64,000 bases of DNA from Chitinophaga pollutisoli (GTDB lineage Bacteria > Bacteroidota > Bacteroidia > Chitinophagales > Chitinophagaceae). The DNA lies in contig NZ_CP149822.1 in NCBI RefSeq assembly GCF_038396755.1, positions 2,480,001 to 2,544,000 of the forward strand, given 5' to 3'. The notes below the pieces were generated by a model. That model was not told where the DNA came from. It was given only the letters and a program-made list of their open reading frames with translations, and ran no database searches. Both the position numbers and the translations under genes were made by a program. Positions 25,961 to 34,771 of this stretch are shown here, piece by piece (positions within the stretch are counted from its first letter, which is position 1; every line of letters begins with the position of its first letter).

Positions 25961-28900
25961 ATGCTAGGTTTTTTAACAAAGCTTTTCGGAGGAAACAAGT
26001 CTGAGCGAGACATCAGGCTGATCCTGCCTATGGTGAAGCAGATTAACGAGGAGTATGAAAAACTGTCATCCCTGCCTATCGACGAACTGCGTGGCAAAAC
26101 GCAGGTTTTCCGTTCCCGCATCAAGGATCACCTGGCTGAAATAGACCGGGAGATCGCCGACAAGAAAGCGGCTGCAGAATCCGAAGAGGATGTAAATACC
26201 AAAGATCTCACCTACCGGGATATCGATAAGCTCCGCAAGGACCGCAACAAGAAAATCGAAGAAATACTGGCCGTGCTCCTGCCCGAAGCCTTCGCCGTAG
26301 TGAAGGAAGCATCGCGCAGGCTGAAGGAAAATCCGGTGATCACCGCCACCGCCACTGATATGGACCGCCACCTGGCCGTGCTCCGCGATTACGTGAGCAT
26401 CGAAGGTGACAAAGTGGCCTGGAAGAATACCTGGGTTGCGGGCGGCATCGAAGTCACCTGGAACATGGTGCATTACGATGTTCAGCTGATCGGCGGTATG
26501 GTGCTGCACCAGGGTAAGATTTCAGAAATGGCGACGGGTGAAGGTAAAACCCTCGTTTCCACGCTCCCCGCTTACCTCAACGCCCTCACCGGCGAAGGCG
26601 TGCATATCGTAACGGTCAATGATTACCTCGCCCGCCGCGACTCCGAATGGAACGGCCCCCTGTTCGAATTCCTCGGCATCACCGTGGATTGCATCGACAA
26701 ACACCAGCCGAACTCCTTCGAGCGCCGCAATGCTTACCAGGCAGACATTACCTACGGCACCAACAACGAATTCGGTTTCGACTACCTCCGCGATAACATG
26801 GTGCACAGCCCTGAAGAAATGGTGCAGCGCAAGCATCACTTCGCCATGGTGGATGAGGTGGACAGCGTGCTGATCGACGATGCGCGTACCCCGCTCATCA
26901 TCTCTGGACCTATCCCGCGCGGTGACGAACAGGAGTTCCACGCCCTGAAGCCGCGCATCCAGCGGCTGGTGGAAGAGCAACGTAAAATCGTGACCTCCAG
27001 CCTCCTCGAAGCCAAGAAACTCATCGCGGAAGGAAAAGACGATCCCAAGTCCGGCGGCCTCGCCCTCATGCGCGCCCACCGCGGGCTTCCCAAAAACAGC
27101 GCCCTCATCAAATTCCTCAGCGAGCCCGGCATGAAAGTACTCCAGCAGAAAGCGGAAAACTATTACATCGCCGACCAGCAACGCGAAATGCCGAAAGTAG
27201 ATGAAGGCCTGCTCTTCCATATCGACGAAAAGAACAACAGTGTAGACCTCACCGAAAGAGGTATCGCCCTCATCACCGGCGCCGGCGAAGATCCCGCTTT
27301 CTTCGTGATGCCCGATGTAGGTTCCGAAATCGCCGACCTCGAAAGGATGGACCTGAGCCCTGAGGAGAAAATGGCCCGGAAAGACCAGCTCCTCCAGGAT
27401 TTCGCCGTGAAATCCGAGCGCATCCACTCCGTTCAGCAGCTCCTTAAAGCCTACACACTCTTCGAAAAAGACGTGGAGTATGTAGTAATGGACGGGAAAG
27501 TGAAAATCGTAGATGAACAGACAGGCCGTATCCTGGATGGCCGCCGTTACTCCGATGGCCTGCACCAGGCGATCGAAGCGAAGGAAAACGTGAAAGTGGA
27601 AGCTGCCACCCAAACGTTCGCCACCATTACCCTGCAGAACTACTTCCGCATGTACCACAAATTGGGTGGTATGACCGGTACGGCCACCACCGAAGCCGGC
27701 GAATTCTGGGAAATCTACAAGCTGGACGTGGTAACCATCCCCACCAACCTGCCGATTACCCGTAAAGATGCGGAAGACCTTGTATATAAAACCAAGCGCG
27801 ATAAATACCGCGCCGTGATCGAAGAGATCAAGAAACTGAAGGAAGCCGGCCGCCCCGTACTGGTAGGTACCACTTCCGTAGAGGTTTCCGAGCTCCTCGG
27901 CAAAATGCTGACTTTCGAAAAGATCCCCCATAACGTACTGAACGCCAAGCAACACGCCCGTGAAGCCCAGATCGTGGCCGAAGCAGGTATGCCCGGCGCC
28001 GTGACCATCGCCACCAACATGGCCGGCCGTGGTACCGACATCAAGCTGGGGCCCGGCGTGAAGGAAGCGGGCGGTCTTGCCATCATCGGCACCGAACGCC
28101 ACGAAAGCCGCCGTGTAGACCGCCAGCTGCGTGGCCGCGCCGGCCGCCAGGGCGACCCGGGCACTTCCCAGTTCTTCGTATCCCTGGAAGACGACCTGAT
28201 GCGCATGTTCGGCTCCGACCGTATCGCCGCGCTGATGGACCGTATGGGTTATAAAGAAGGCGAAGTGATCCAGCACAGCATGATCACCCGCTCCATCGAG
28301 CGCGCCCAGAAGAAAGTGGAAGAAAACAACTTCGGCATCCGTAAACGCCTCCTCGAATACGACGACGTGATGAACAAGCAGCGCACGGTGATCTACACCC
28401 GCCGCAACCACGCCCTCTTCGGCGAGCGCCTCGCGATCGATACCGACAACTCTTTCTACGAAGTAGCCGAAAACCTGGTGACCACTCACCGCGCCACCGA
28501 CGACTACGAAGCCTTCAAACTGGATGTGATCAAGAATTTCGCCATCGATACCGTGATTGCAGAAGACGAATTCCAGAAAGGCAACGTGCAGGAAATATCC
28601 GAGAAGCTGTATGGCGAAGCGGTAGCGAATTACCACCGCAGAACCAACGAAGTAGTGACCGGCACCTATCCTGTCATCAAGAAAATCTTCGAAGAGCAGG
28701 GGCAGCATATCGAGAACATCTCCATCCCGTTCACCGACGGCCGCCGTGGCCTCCACGTGCTGGCGCCGCTCCGCAAAGTGGTGGAAACTGAGGGCAGGGA
28801 AACCATCTCCGCACTCGAGCGCTCCATCACCCTCAACCTCATCGACGACGCCTGGAAGGAGCACCTGCGCGCCATGGATGACCTGAAGCAGTCTGTTCAA

Positions 28901-29296
28901 AGCGCCGTATACGAACAAAAAGACCCGCTGCTGATCTATAAATTCGAAGCATTCGAACTGTTCAAGCAGATGAGCGCCGAAAACTCCAAGGAGATCGTTT
29001 CCTTCCTTTGTAAAGCCGGCATCCCCGGTCAGCAGGCCGAAGAAGAAGCGCAAATTACCGAAGGGCATGAAGAAAAAACCGACATGAGCCGCATGCGCGC
29101 CACGCACCAGGACCCCGACGCCGGCAACGGCCACGGCGCTCCCCAGCCAGGGCCCGCCCGCCGCGAAGAATACGCCCCCGCCATGGACGAGCCCAAACAA
29201 GAGCCCGTTCGCGTAGGCCCCAAAGTCGGCAGAAATGATCCCTGCCCCTGTGGTTCCGGCAAAAAATTCAAAAACTGTCACGGGAAAGACCAATAA
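25961..29296 (+). CDS. secA: Preprotein translocase ATPase SecA
   Basis: 1111 residues, longer than the roughly 900 of E. coli SecA, as is usual in Bacteroidota where extra segments interrupt the motor. Motor motifs: GEGKT (Walker A, after ISEMAT), MVDEVDSVLIDDARTPLI (Walker B region), MAGRGTDIKLG and RRVDRQLRGRAGRQGDPG. The C-terminus has a proline-rich linker and a SEC-C zinc motif (RNDPCPCGSGKKFKNCH) that binds SecB or ribosomes. It drives protein export through SecYEG. The start MLGFLTKLFGG is chosen over a longer frame because it matches the family. Monocistronic, ended by a strong terminator. Confidence 0.98.
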   Translation: MLGFLTKLFGGNKSERDIRLILPMVKQINEEYEKLSSLPIDELRGKTQVFRSRIKDHLAEIDREIADKKAAAESEEDVNTKDLTYRDIDKLRKDRNKKIEEILAVLLPEAFAVVKEASRRLKENPVITATATDMDRHLAVLRDYVSIEGDKVAWKNTWVAGGIEVTWNMVHYDVQLIGGMVLHQGKISEMATGEGKTLVSTLPAYLNALTGEGVHIVTVNDYLARRDSEWNGPLFEFLGITVDCIDKHQPNSFERRNAYQADITYGTNNEFGFDYLRDNMVHSPEEMVQRKHHFAMVDEVDSVLIDDARTPLIISGPIPRGDEQEFHALKPRIQRLVEEQRKIVTSSLLEAKKLIAEGKDDPKSGGLALMRAHRGLPKNSALIKFLSEPGMKVLQQKAENYYIADQQREMPKVDEGLLFHIDEKNNSVDLTERGIALITGAGEDPAFFVMPDVGSEIADLERMDLSPEEKMARKDQLLQDFAVKSERIHSVQQLLKAYTLFEKDVEYVVMDGKVKIVDEQTGRILDGRRYSDGLHQAIEAKENVKVEAATQTFATITLQNYFRMYHKLGGMTGTATTEAGEFWEIYKLDVVTIPTNLPITRKDAEDLVYKTKRDKYRAVIEEIKKLKEAGRPVLVGTTSVEVSELLGKMLTFEKIPHNVLNAKQHAREAQIVAEAGMPGAVTIATNMAGRGTDIKLGPGVKEAGGLAIIGTERHESRRVDRQLRGRAGRQGDPGTSQFFVSLEDDLMRMFGSDRIAALMDRMGYKEGEVIQHSMITRSIERAQKKVEENNFGIRKRLLEYDDVMNKQRTVIYTRRNHALFGERLAIDTDNSFYEVAENLVTTHRATDDYEAFKLDVIKNFAIDTVIAEDEFQKGNVQEISEKLYGEAVANYHRRTNEVVTGTYPVIKKIFEEQGQHIENISIPFTDGRRGLHVLAPLRKVVETEGRETISALERSITLNLIDDAWKEHLRAMDDLKQSVQSAVYEQKDPLLIYKFEAFELFKQMSAENSKEIVSFLCKAGIPGQQAEEEAQITEGHEEKTDMSRMRATHQDPDAGNGHGAPQPGPARREEYAPAMDEPKQEPVRVGPKVGRNDPCPCGSGKKFKNCHGKDQ

Positions 29297-29318
29297 TCAC
29301 CCGCTGCGTAAAATAACC

Positions 29319-29361
29319 AACGGAGTTACCCGGGACCACCCTGCGTAACTCCGTTTTTTTA
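29319..29361 (+). terminator. Intrinsic terminator after secA
   Basis: Eleven-bp stem AACGGAGTTAC (29319-29329) with GTAACTCCGTT (29344-29354), followed by seven T. Confidence 0.9.
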
Positions 29362-29367
29362 TTTTTG
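29360..29367 (+). promoter_or_regulatory. -7 box of deoC
   Basis: TATTTTTG is a perfect TAnnTTTG match 19 bases before the deoC ATG and overlaps the T run of the secA terminator. No clear -33 box. Confidence 0.45.
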
Positions 29368-29385
29368 CAAAACACCCTTCCAAAA

Positions 29386-30048
29386 ATGAATATCAACCGT
29401 TACATCGACCATACCACCCTTAAGCCCACCACCACGCTCGACGACGTAAAACGCCTCAGTATGGAAGCCGTGGAATTCGATTTCGCCGCCGTCTGCGTGC
29501 CGCCGCCCTTCGTGAACGCAGCCAAAACGTTCCTGGGCAGCACCAGCACCGCCGTTGCCACCGTTATCGCCTTCCCCTTCGGCTATTCCGCCCTGGAAGC
29601 CAAGGTGGCGGAATCTGTTCTGGCAATCATCGACGGGGCGGATGAGCTGGATATGGTCGCCAATCTCATCGCTATCCGCGGGGGCGACTGGGCTTACCTG
29701 GAAAAGGAAATCGCGACGGTGATGCCCATTGTCCGCAATAAGCAGCGGAAGATCAAGGTGATTATAGAAAGTGGCATATTATTGGAGGATGAAATCGTGC
29801 GCTGTTGCGAGCTGTACGGGCGTTACGGGGTCGATTTCGTTAAAACCAGTACCGGCTACGCCGAGAAGGGCGCTTCCGTGGAAGCGGTGGCCCTGATGCG
29901 GCGGCACCTGCCGGCCAATATTCAGATAAAGGCTTCGGGCGGGATTCGTACCTTTGCCTTTGCCAAGGAGCTGATTTCGGCGGGGGCCACCCGCATCGGC
30001 ACCAGTTCCGGCGTAGCGATCATGAAAGAAGCGGCTTCCCTGCAATAG
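29386..30048 (+). CDS. deoC: Deoxyribose-phosphate aldolase
   Basis: 220 residues. Class I aldolase of the DeoC family, cleaving 2-deoxyribose-5-phosphate to glyceraldehyde-3-phosphate and acetaldehyde in deoxynucleoside breakdown. Visible landmarks: YIDHTTLKP at the start, DELDMVANL, KVIIESGIL, DFVKTSTGYAEKGAS with the Schiff-base Lys, and IKASGGIRT with the second Lys. ATG at 29386 is preferred over an in-frame TTG seven codons upstream because homology starts at MNINRYIDH. Possibly cotranscribed with the SPOR and peptidase genes that follow. Confidence 0.95.
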   Translation: MNINRYIDHTTLKPTTTLDDVKRLSMEAVEFDFAAVCVPPPFVNAAKTFLGSTSTAVATVIAFPFGYSALEAKVAESVLAIIDGADELDMVANLIAIRGGDWAYLEKEIATVMPIVRNKQRKIKVIIESGILLEDEIVRCCELYGRYGVDFVKTSTGYAEKGASVEAVALMRRHLPANIQIKASGGIRTFAFAKELISAGATRIGTSSGVAIMKEAASLQ

Positions 30049-30086
30049 GACCTCGCTTATCCATTTGCCATCAAACGAAAAAAAAT

Positions 30087-30512
30087 ATGATGTTAAGAAC
30101 AGGCTGCCTGATGCTTTTGCTGTTAACCGCCGCTACCGCCCTGCGCGCGCAGGAATCGGTGCAGCAGGATGGCAACGTCAAAGTAACCAAAGACAGCCGG
30201 ATCGACATCCTGATCCGTAAACAGGTCTACATCAACAACCTGGCCATCCGCAACCAGCCGGGCTTCCGGGTGCAGGTGCTTACCACCAACAAGCGCAATG
30301 AAGCCAATGAGGCCAAAACCCGCGTGATGCAGCGCTATCCCGATTACCGTACCTATATCGACTTCGAAGCGCCTTATTTCAAGGTGCGCGTCGGCGATTT
30401 CAGATCCCGCGATGAAGCCACCGAGCTGCGTAAGGAGCTGGCGGAGTTTTTCCCCAACGGCGCATTCGTAGTGCCTACCATCATCAACGTATCACCGGAA
30501 AAAGAAGATTAA
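30087..30512 (+). CDS. SPOR-domain exported protein
   Basis: 141 residues: signal peptide (1-21, cut near ALRAQ) and a SPOR domain (about 55-132: GFRVQVLTTNKRNEANEAK, FKVRVGDFRSRDEATELRKEL). SPOR domains bind denuded peptidoglycan, usually at the division site. No transmembrane segment beyond the signal. Its stop overlaps the ATG of the M20 peptidase (TAATG at 30510-30514), so the two are coupled. Confidence 0.88.
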   Translation: MMLRTGCLMLLLLTAATALRAQESVQQDGNVKVTKDSRIDILIRKQVYINNLAIRNQPGFRVQVLTTNKRNEANEAKTRVMQRYPDYRTYIDFEAPYFKVRVGDFRSRDEATELRKELAEFFPNGAFVVPTIINVSPEKED

Positions 30513-31687
30513 TGAAAGACCGGATCAAAGCCCTGGCCAGTGCGTACGCCCCTGACCTGATCTCCTGCAGAAGACATTTGCACTCCCATCCCGAACTATC
30601 TTTCCAGGAATTCGAAACCTCGACATTCATACAGCAGCAGCTGGATAGCTGGGGCGTCCCCTTCCGCGCGGGCGTTGCCGGCACCGGCGTGGTAGCCCTG
30701 ATCGAAGGGAAGAACCCCGGCAAAAAGGTCATCGCTCTCCGCGGCGACATCGACGCGCTGCCGATCGAAGAAACCAACGACGTTCCTTATAAATCGCAAA
30801 ACGCAGGCATCATGCACGCCTGCGGCCATGATGTGCACACCACGGTTGCCCTCGGCGCCGCGCGCATCCTCCAGGAGTTGCGCAACGAATTCGAAGGCAC
30901 TGTCAAGATCCTCTTCCAGCCCGGCGAGGAAAAACATCCCGGTGGCGCCAGCCTCATGATCCAGGACGGCGCACTGGATGATCCGAAGCCCCAGGCCATC
31001 CTCGGCCTCCATGTGCTCCCCGCGATGGAAACAGGGCTCCTGGGATTCCGCGCCGGCAAATACATGGCCAGCGCCGATGAGATCTATATCACCATTAAAG
31101 GCAAAGGCGGCCACGCCGCCGCCCCGCACCTCACGGCAGACACGATCCTCATCGCGTCTAACCTCGTGGTGAGCCTGCAGCAAATCATCAGCCGCAACAA
31201 CGACCCCTTCTCCCCCTCCGTGCTTTCCATCTGCGCCTTCAACGGCGGTTTCACCACCAACGTGATCCCCAGCGAAGTGAAACTCATGGGCACCTTCCGG
31301 GCGATGGACGAAACCTGGCGCTTCAAAGCCCACGAGCTGATCCGCAAACAGGCGACCGAACTGGTGCACGCCATGGGAGCGGACATCGACATTGACATCC
31401 TCGTCGGCTACCCCACGCTATACAACAACGAAGCCGTGACCGCCAACGCCCGCAAACTGGCTGAAGATTATATGGGTGCGGATAACGTCGTGGATACCGA
31501 ACTGCGGATGGGCGCGGAAGATTTCGCATTCTACTCCCAGGTGATCCCCGCCTGCTTCTTCCGCCTCGGCACCGGCAACAAAGCCAAAGGCATCACGGCT
31601 GGCGTGCATACACCCAAATTCGATATCGACGAACGTGCGCTGGAAATTGGCGCGGGCACCATGGCATACCTCGCCACCCAATTTTGA
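30512..31687 (+). CDS. M20-family amidohydrolase/peptidase
   Basis: 391 residues, two-zinc M20 family (hippurate or N-acyl-amino-acid hydrolase branch). Metal and catalytic motifs: ALRGDIDALPIEE, MHACGHDVHTT, FQPGEEKHPGG with the general-base Glu, a GKGGHAAAPH dimerisation-domain loop and GAEDFAFYSQV near the end. No signal peptide, so cytoplasmic. It may cleave amide bonds of acylated amino acids or small peptides. Coupled to the SPOR gene by a one-base overlap of stop and start. Confidence 0.92.
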   Translation: MKDRIKALASAYAPDLISCRRHLHSHPELSFQEFETSTFIQQQLDSWGVPFRAGVAGTGVVALIEGKNPGKKVIALRGDIDALPIEETNDVPYKSQNAGIMHACGHDVHTTVALGAARILQELRNEFEGTVKILFQPGEEKHPGGASLMIQDGALDDPKPQAILGLHVLPAMETGLLGFRAGKYMASADEIYITIKGKGGHAAAPHLTADTILIASNLVVSLQQIISRNNDPFSPSVLSICAFNGGFTTNVIPSEVKLMGTFRAMDETWRFKAHELIRKQATELVHAMGADIDIDILVGYPTLYNNEAVTANARKLAEDYMGADNVVDTELRMGAEDFAFYSQVIPACFFRLGTGNKAKGITAGVHTPKFDIDERALEIGAGTMAYLATQF

Positions 31688-31703
31688 TTTTTAAATAGTT
31701 GCA

Positions 31704-31740
31704 TAAAAAAACCGCCCGGGTCAACACCCGGGCGGTTTTC
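31704..31740. terminator. Bidirectional intrinsic terminator
   Basis: Eleven-bp stem AACCGCCCGGG with CCCGGGCGGTT around six bases, A run to the left and T run to the right, between convergent genes. Confidence 0.88.
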
Positions 31741-31758
31741 ATTTTATACGTTATAGAA

Positions 31759-32502
31759 TTATTTCTGCTGCGGCATCGCCGGATCCGCCGTTACGCCGCT
31801 AAGCGTAAAACTGGCGCCCTTGCCGGCACGAACCAATTCTTTCTCCCGGATCGCAACAAACCGGTTCACCGTCAGGTACGATTCATCCTCCAGTTCATAT
31901 CGCAAAGTGTCTGCCCTGCCGCCGCTGATGTGCACCAACGCCCTGTTGCTTTTCACATCCAGGAAGGGCACGTCCACATAACTGATGCCGGCAACATTCA
32001 TGTGCGCGAAACGCAATGCTACCGGGGCTTGCTGCGCCAGCTGGTAAATTTCCATGTTCAGGTTGCCGGCCGAGATGCTTTCGATCTGCGGCACCTTGAT
32101 TTCCAGTTCGCGGTACGACCGTACTGCTGCCAACCAGTCACGGGAATTATCCGCTTCAAACCAACAATACAGGGTATCATTGCGGACCTCTGTTTTCAGG
32201 AAGGGCTTCATATCCTGCCGGTAGGTGAGCCCGCCCTGCTGATCCGGACCTACCCAGATCTGCGCGCTTACATGATACATGCTGCTCCGGCTTTTCCGCT
32301 TGCTTTTCAGCCGCACGGTACCATCCACTGCGATGTGTTTGTACGGCGGCAAGGTGCGATGGTACCGGAAATCACCCTCGTACTTCGCCATGGGATGCGA
32401 TTTGGCATCCCGGTAAGCGGCCCGCAGCGCCAGGGTATGCAACAGCAAACCCACCGGGATAATCAGAAGGAGGAGAAGTATAAAGAGATTGCTTTTTGTC
32501 AT
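31759..32502 (-). CDS. Membrane-anchored protein of unknown function (DUF2807-like)
   Basis: 247 residues with one N-terminal transmembrane helix (about 5-24) and a strand-rich remainder. The middle (VRSYRELEIKVPQIESISAGNLNMEIY, then VAGISYVDVPFLDV) resembles the stacked-strand pattern of DUF2807 putative adhesin domains. It ends the GntR/ABC operon and starts nine bases after the GntR stop. I do not recognise a specific role; a cell-envelope function linked to the transporter is possible. Confidence 0.6.
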   Translation of the reverse strand: MTKSNLFILLLLLIIPVGLLLHTLALRAAYRDAKSHPMAKYEGDFRYHRTLPPYKHIAVDGTVRLKSKRKSRSSMYHVSAQIWVGPDQQGGLTYRQDMKPFLKTEVRNDTLYCWFEADNSRDWLAAVRSYRELEIKVPQIESISAGNLNMEIYQLAQQAPVALRFAHMNVAGISYVDVPFLDVKSNRALVHISGGRADTLRYELEDESYLTVNRFVAIREKELVRAGKGASFTLSGVTADPAMPQQK

Positions 32503-32511
32503 ATGTTGATA

Positions 32512-32889
32512 TTATTGCGCCTTTGACTGGCGGTTCTTGAATTTTTCAAACCGGTCTTTCAGCTCGTCGAGCCCGATGCCCAGGAGGTAAATCTTCCGGA
32601 AAAATTGCGGCAGCTCCTCCCGGAGGAATTGCTCCTTCCGCAGTGCTGCTATTTTTGCCACCGCATCCGGGCTCACGAAATAGCCCAGGCCGCGCCGCGT
32701 GTAGATGACGCCCAGCTGCTGGAGATACTCGTAGGAGCGCATCACCGTGTTGGGATTGACTTCCAGGCTGACCGCCAGCTCCCTGACCGAGGGGATCTTT
32801 TCATCCTGCGCCCATTCCAGCAACTGGATGCGGTCGCAGACGTGATCCGCAATCTGGAGGTAGATGGAGAGTTGATTATTAAATTCCAT
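32512..32889 (-). CDS. GntR-family (YtrA-type) transcriptional regulator
   Basis: 125 residues with an N-terminal winged helix-turn-helix (about 8-78: QIADHVCDRIQ, KIPSVRELAVSLEVNPNTVMRSYEYL, GVIYTRRGLGYFV) and a short helical tail typical of the YtrA subfamily. Such regulators usually repress the ABC transporter operon they sit in. Here it is between the permease (12 bases) and a membrane-protein gene. Confidence 0.9.
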   Translation of the reverse strand: MEFNNQLSIYLQIADHVCDRIQLLEWAQDEKIPSVRELAVSLEVNPNTVMRSYEYLQQLGVIYTRRGLGYFVSPDAVAKIAALRKEQFLREELPQFFRKIYLLGIGLDELKDRFEKFKNRQSKAQ

Positions 32890-32901
32890 GGCTTGCGTTT
32901 G

Positions 32902-33762
32902 TCAGGACAATTCCTGTTCCCTGAGTTTTAAAACCGTTACGACCAGCAACACCAGCGGAATCAGTATGCCGAAGCCCTTTTCCACCCATTGGAGCCAGGC
33001 AGGCACCTCCAGCGTGTAGTTCCGTACCGGCCAGTTGTTGGCATCGACTGTTGCAAAAGACCAGGTCGAGAACGCCCCGTGCGAATAGGACCGGATGGCT
33101 TCCGGCAAGCGGCCGTCGGCCAACGGCGCTCTCATGCTTTCTGTGATAGGCAGGCTTTCCAGCAACCATTTCCCGAAGACGTCACCGAAAAAGTTAATAG
33201 TAATGAACAACAGCGCGAACGTGGCAATGGCTTTGGGTATCGCCAGCCTCCGGTAAGTTGCGCTGGCCGCCCATCCGATGGCTAGGAGCGGTGAACAGAT
33301 GCTCAGGAAGCCCCGCCAATCGAAGCCCATCGGGCCGGGTTGAAAGTAAAAAAAGCGGTTACCACTCTGAAAAACCTGGTCGTCTATGTAAAAGGCCACG
33401 CCTGCGCTGAGCAAATACACAAGTAAATAGACGATGGGGAAAATGACAACGGAAAAGAAAATACCCACCGCGAACCTTTCCACCGCCGTTACCGGCAGCA
33501 TGAGCGCCTGTAGCCGTGTGGACCTGCTGTGCAGGCTCCTGAAACACCAGGCGGCCATTGTGAAAATGAAGAGGATCAATCCTGTTTCGGCCACTTCTTT
33601 CTGCTTGTCGTAATACAATCCATCGTCGTTGGTATAAACACTATACAGCAAAAACGACAACAGGATGGCAAACAGCGCCAGTGCGCCGTAGCCGAATATT
33701 TTGCGGTCCGTAACGAGCTGCATCCTAAACAGCAGCACGCACCTTTGAAAAGAAAATTTCAT
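32902..33762 (-). CDS. ABC-type transporter membrane subunit
   Basis: 286 residues with about six hydrophobic segments (starting near 25, 62, 95, 150, 180 and 265) and no soluble domain. The short loops and context point to an ABC-2-like permease paired with the ATPase encoded just upstream (12-base gap). Substrate unknown; YtrA-controlled systems of this type are often linked to envelope stress or peptide antibiotics. Confidence 0.7.
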   Translation of the reverse strand: MKFSFQRCVLLFRMQLVTDRKIFGYGALALFAILLSFLLYSVYTNDDGLYYDKQKEVAETGLILFIFTMAAWCFRSLHSRSTRLQALMLPVTAVERFAVGIFFSVVIFPIVYLLVYLLSAGVAFYIDDQVFQSGNRFFYFQPGPMGFDWRGFLSICSPLLAIGWAASATYRRLAIPKAIATFALLFITINFFGDVFGKWLLESLPITESMRAPLADGRLPEAIRSYSHGAFSTWSFATVDANNWPVRNYTLEVPAWLQWVEKGFGILIPLVLLVVTVLKLREQELS

Positions 33763-33774
33763 AGCGGGGTTGTT

Positions 33775-34610
33775 TTAGTCTTGTAAGATGGGAAGGATGG
33801 ATGCATTGCCGGACAGCGCGGCGTTGAAGAGCAGTTCCATATCGAGGCGGGAATTTTCGTCGCCCGTGTTGTGGGCGATGACGGCATAACCGCCCAGGGC
33901 TTCTTCCGTATAAAGCGGCTGTCCGCTTTCGGAACGGTCTTTCACTTTTTTGAACACGAGCCTTTCGGTGATGCGGGCCACCGGCGCCTGTAGCACGATG
34001 CCCCCTTTATCCAGGATCAGGACCTCATCGATGAGACTGTCGAGGTCACGCACCTGGTGGGTGCTGATCACCATCACCTGGTCGCCCGCCAGGCTGCCGG
34101 CGATGGTTTTCCGGAATTGTTGCTTGGAAGGGATGTCGAGGCCGTTGGTGGGCTCGTCGAGCAAGAGCAGCTTCGCACCCGTAGCCACCGCGAAGGCGAT
34201 CTGGAATTTCTTTTGCTGCCCGTGGCTGAGTTGATAGAGCCGGTCGGTTTGCGCAATGCCGAATTGTTGCAGGAGGGAATGGCAAAGTGCCGCGTCAAAC
34301 GCCGGGTAGAAAGGCGCATGCAGGCGGAGGTATGCAGCGGCAGAAAGGTCGGGCAGCTGGAAAGTTTCCGGAACCACGTACACCGACTGCAAAAAGCCGG
34401 CTCCCGGCGCGCTGGTGTGAAGCCCAGCACCCGGCATTCGCCTTGATCCGGGAATAGCAACCCGGCCATCTGGTACAGCAACGTGCTTTTGCCGGCGCCG
34501 TTCTGCCCCAGCAGACCGTAGATCCGGCCGGGCTCCAGGGTGAGGCTCAGCCCGTCCAGCACGGGCGCGCCGCGGCGGTAGGAATAGGTAATGTTTTGAA
34601 GGGATACCAT
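33775..34610 (-). pseudogene. ABC transporter ATPase, frameshifted at a homopolymer
   Basis: The N-terminal part, from ATG 34610, has the Walker A (LLGQNGAGKSTLLYQM) and runs to about PARREPAF; the rest continues in another frame with LQSVYVVPETF, the signature LSHGQQKKFQIAFA, Walker B LLLLDEPTNGLD and the H-loop VISTHQVRD, to the stop at 33775. The switch lies at a run of five A (34391-34395, plus strand); one more base gives an intact ATPase of about 278 residues. All catalytic motifs survive, so assembly error is the simplest explanation. It heads the GntR-regulated ABC operon. Confidence 0.85.
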
Positions 34611-34771
34611 GAAAATCTGTTATTGGGTAATGGACAGGTGTACTACTCAACTAGTACACTACAAATGTATAGATTAATTCGGTATCACCAAATAATTTTG
34701 TCAGGATTTGATCAATTACTACCACCGGGCGTTAAACCACCGTGGTATCTTGGGAAGTATAATGTTATGAT

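Noticed and set aside
26522..29293. A 923-codon frame on the minus strand opposite secA
   Set aside because: It mirrors the SecA reading frame in GC-rich codons and has no recognisable domain, start context or promoter.
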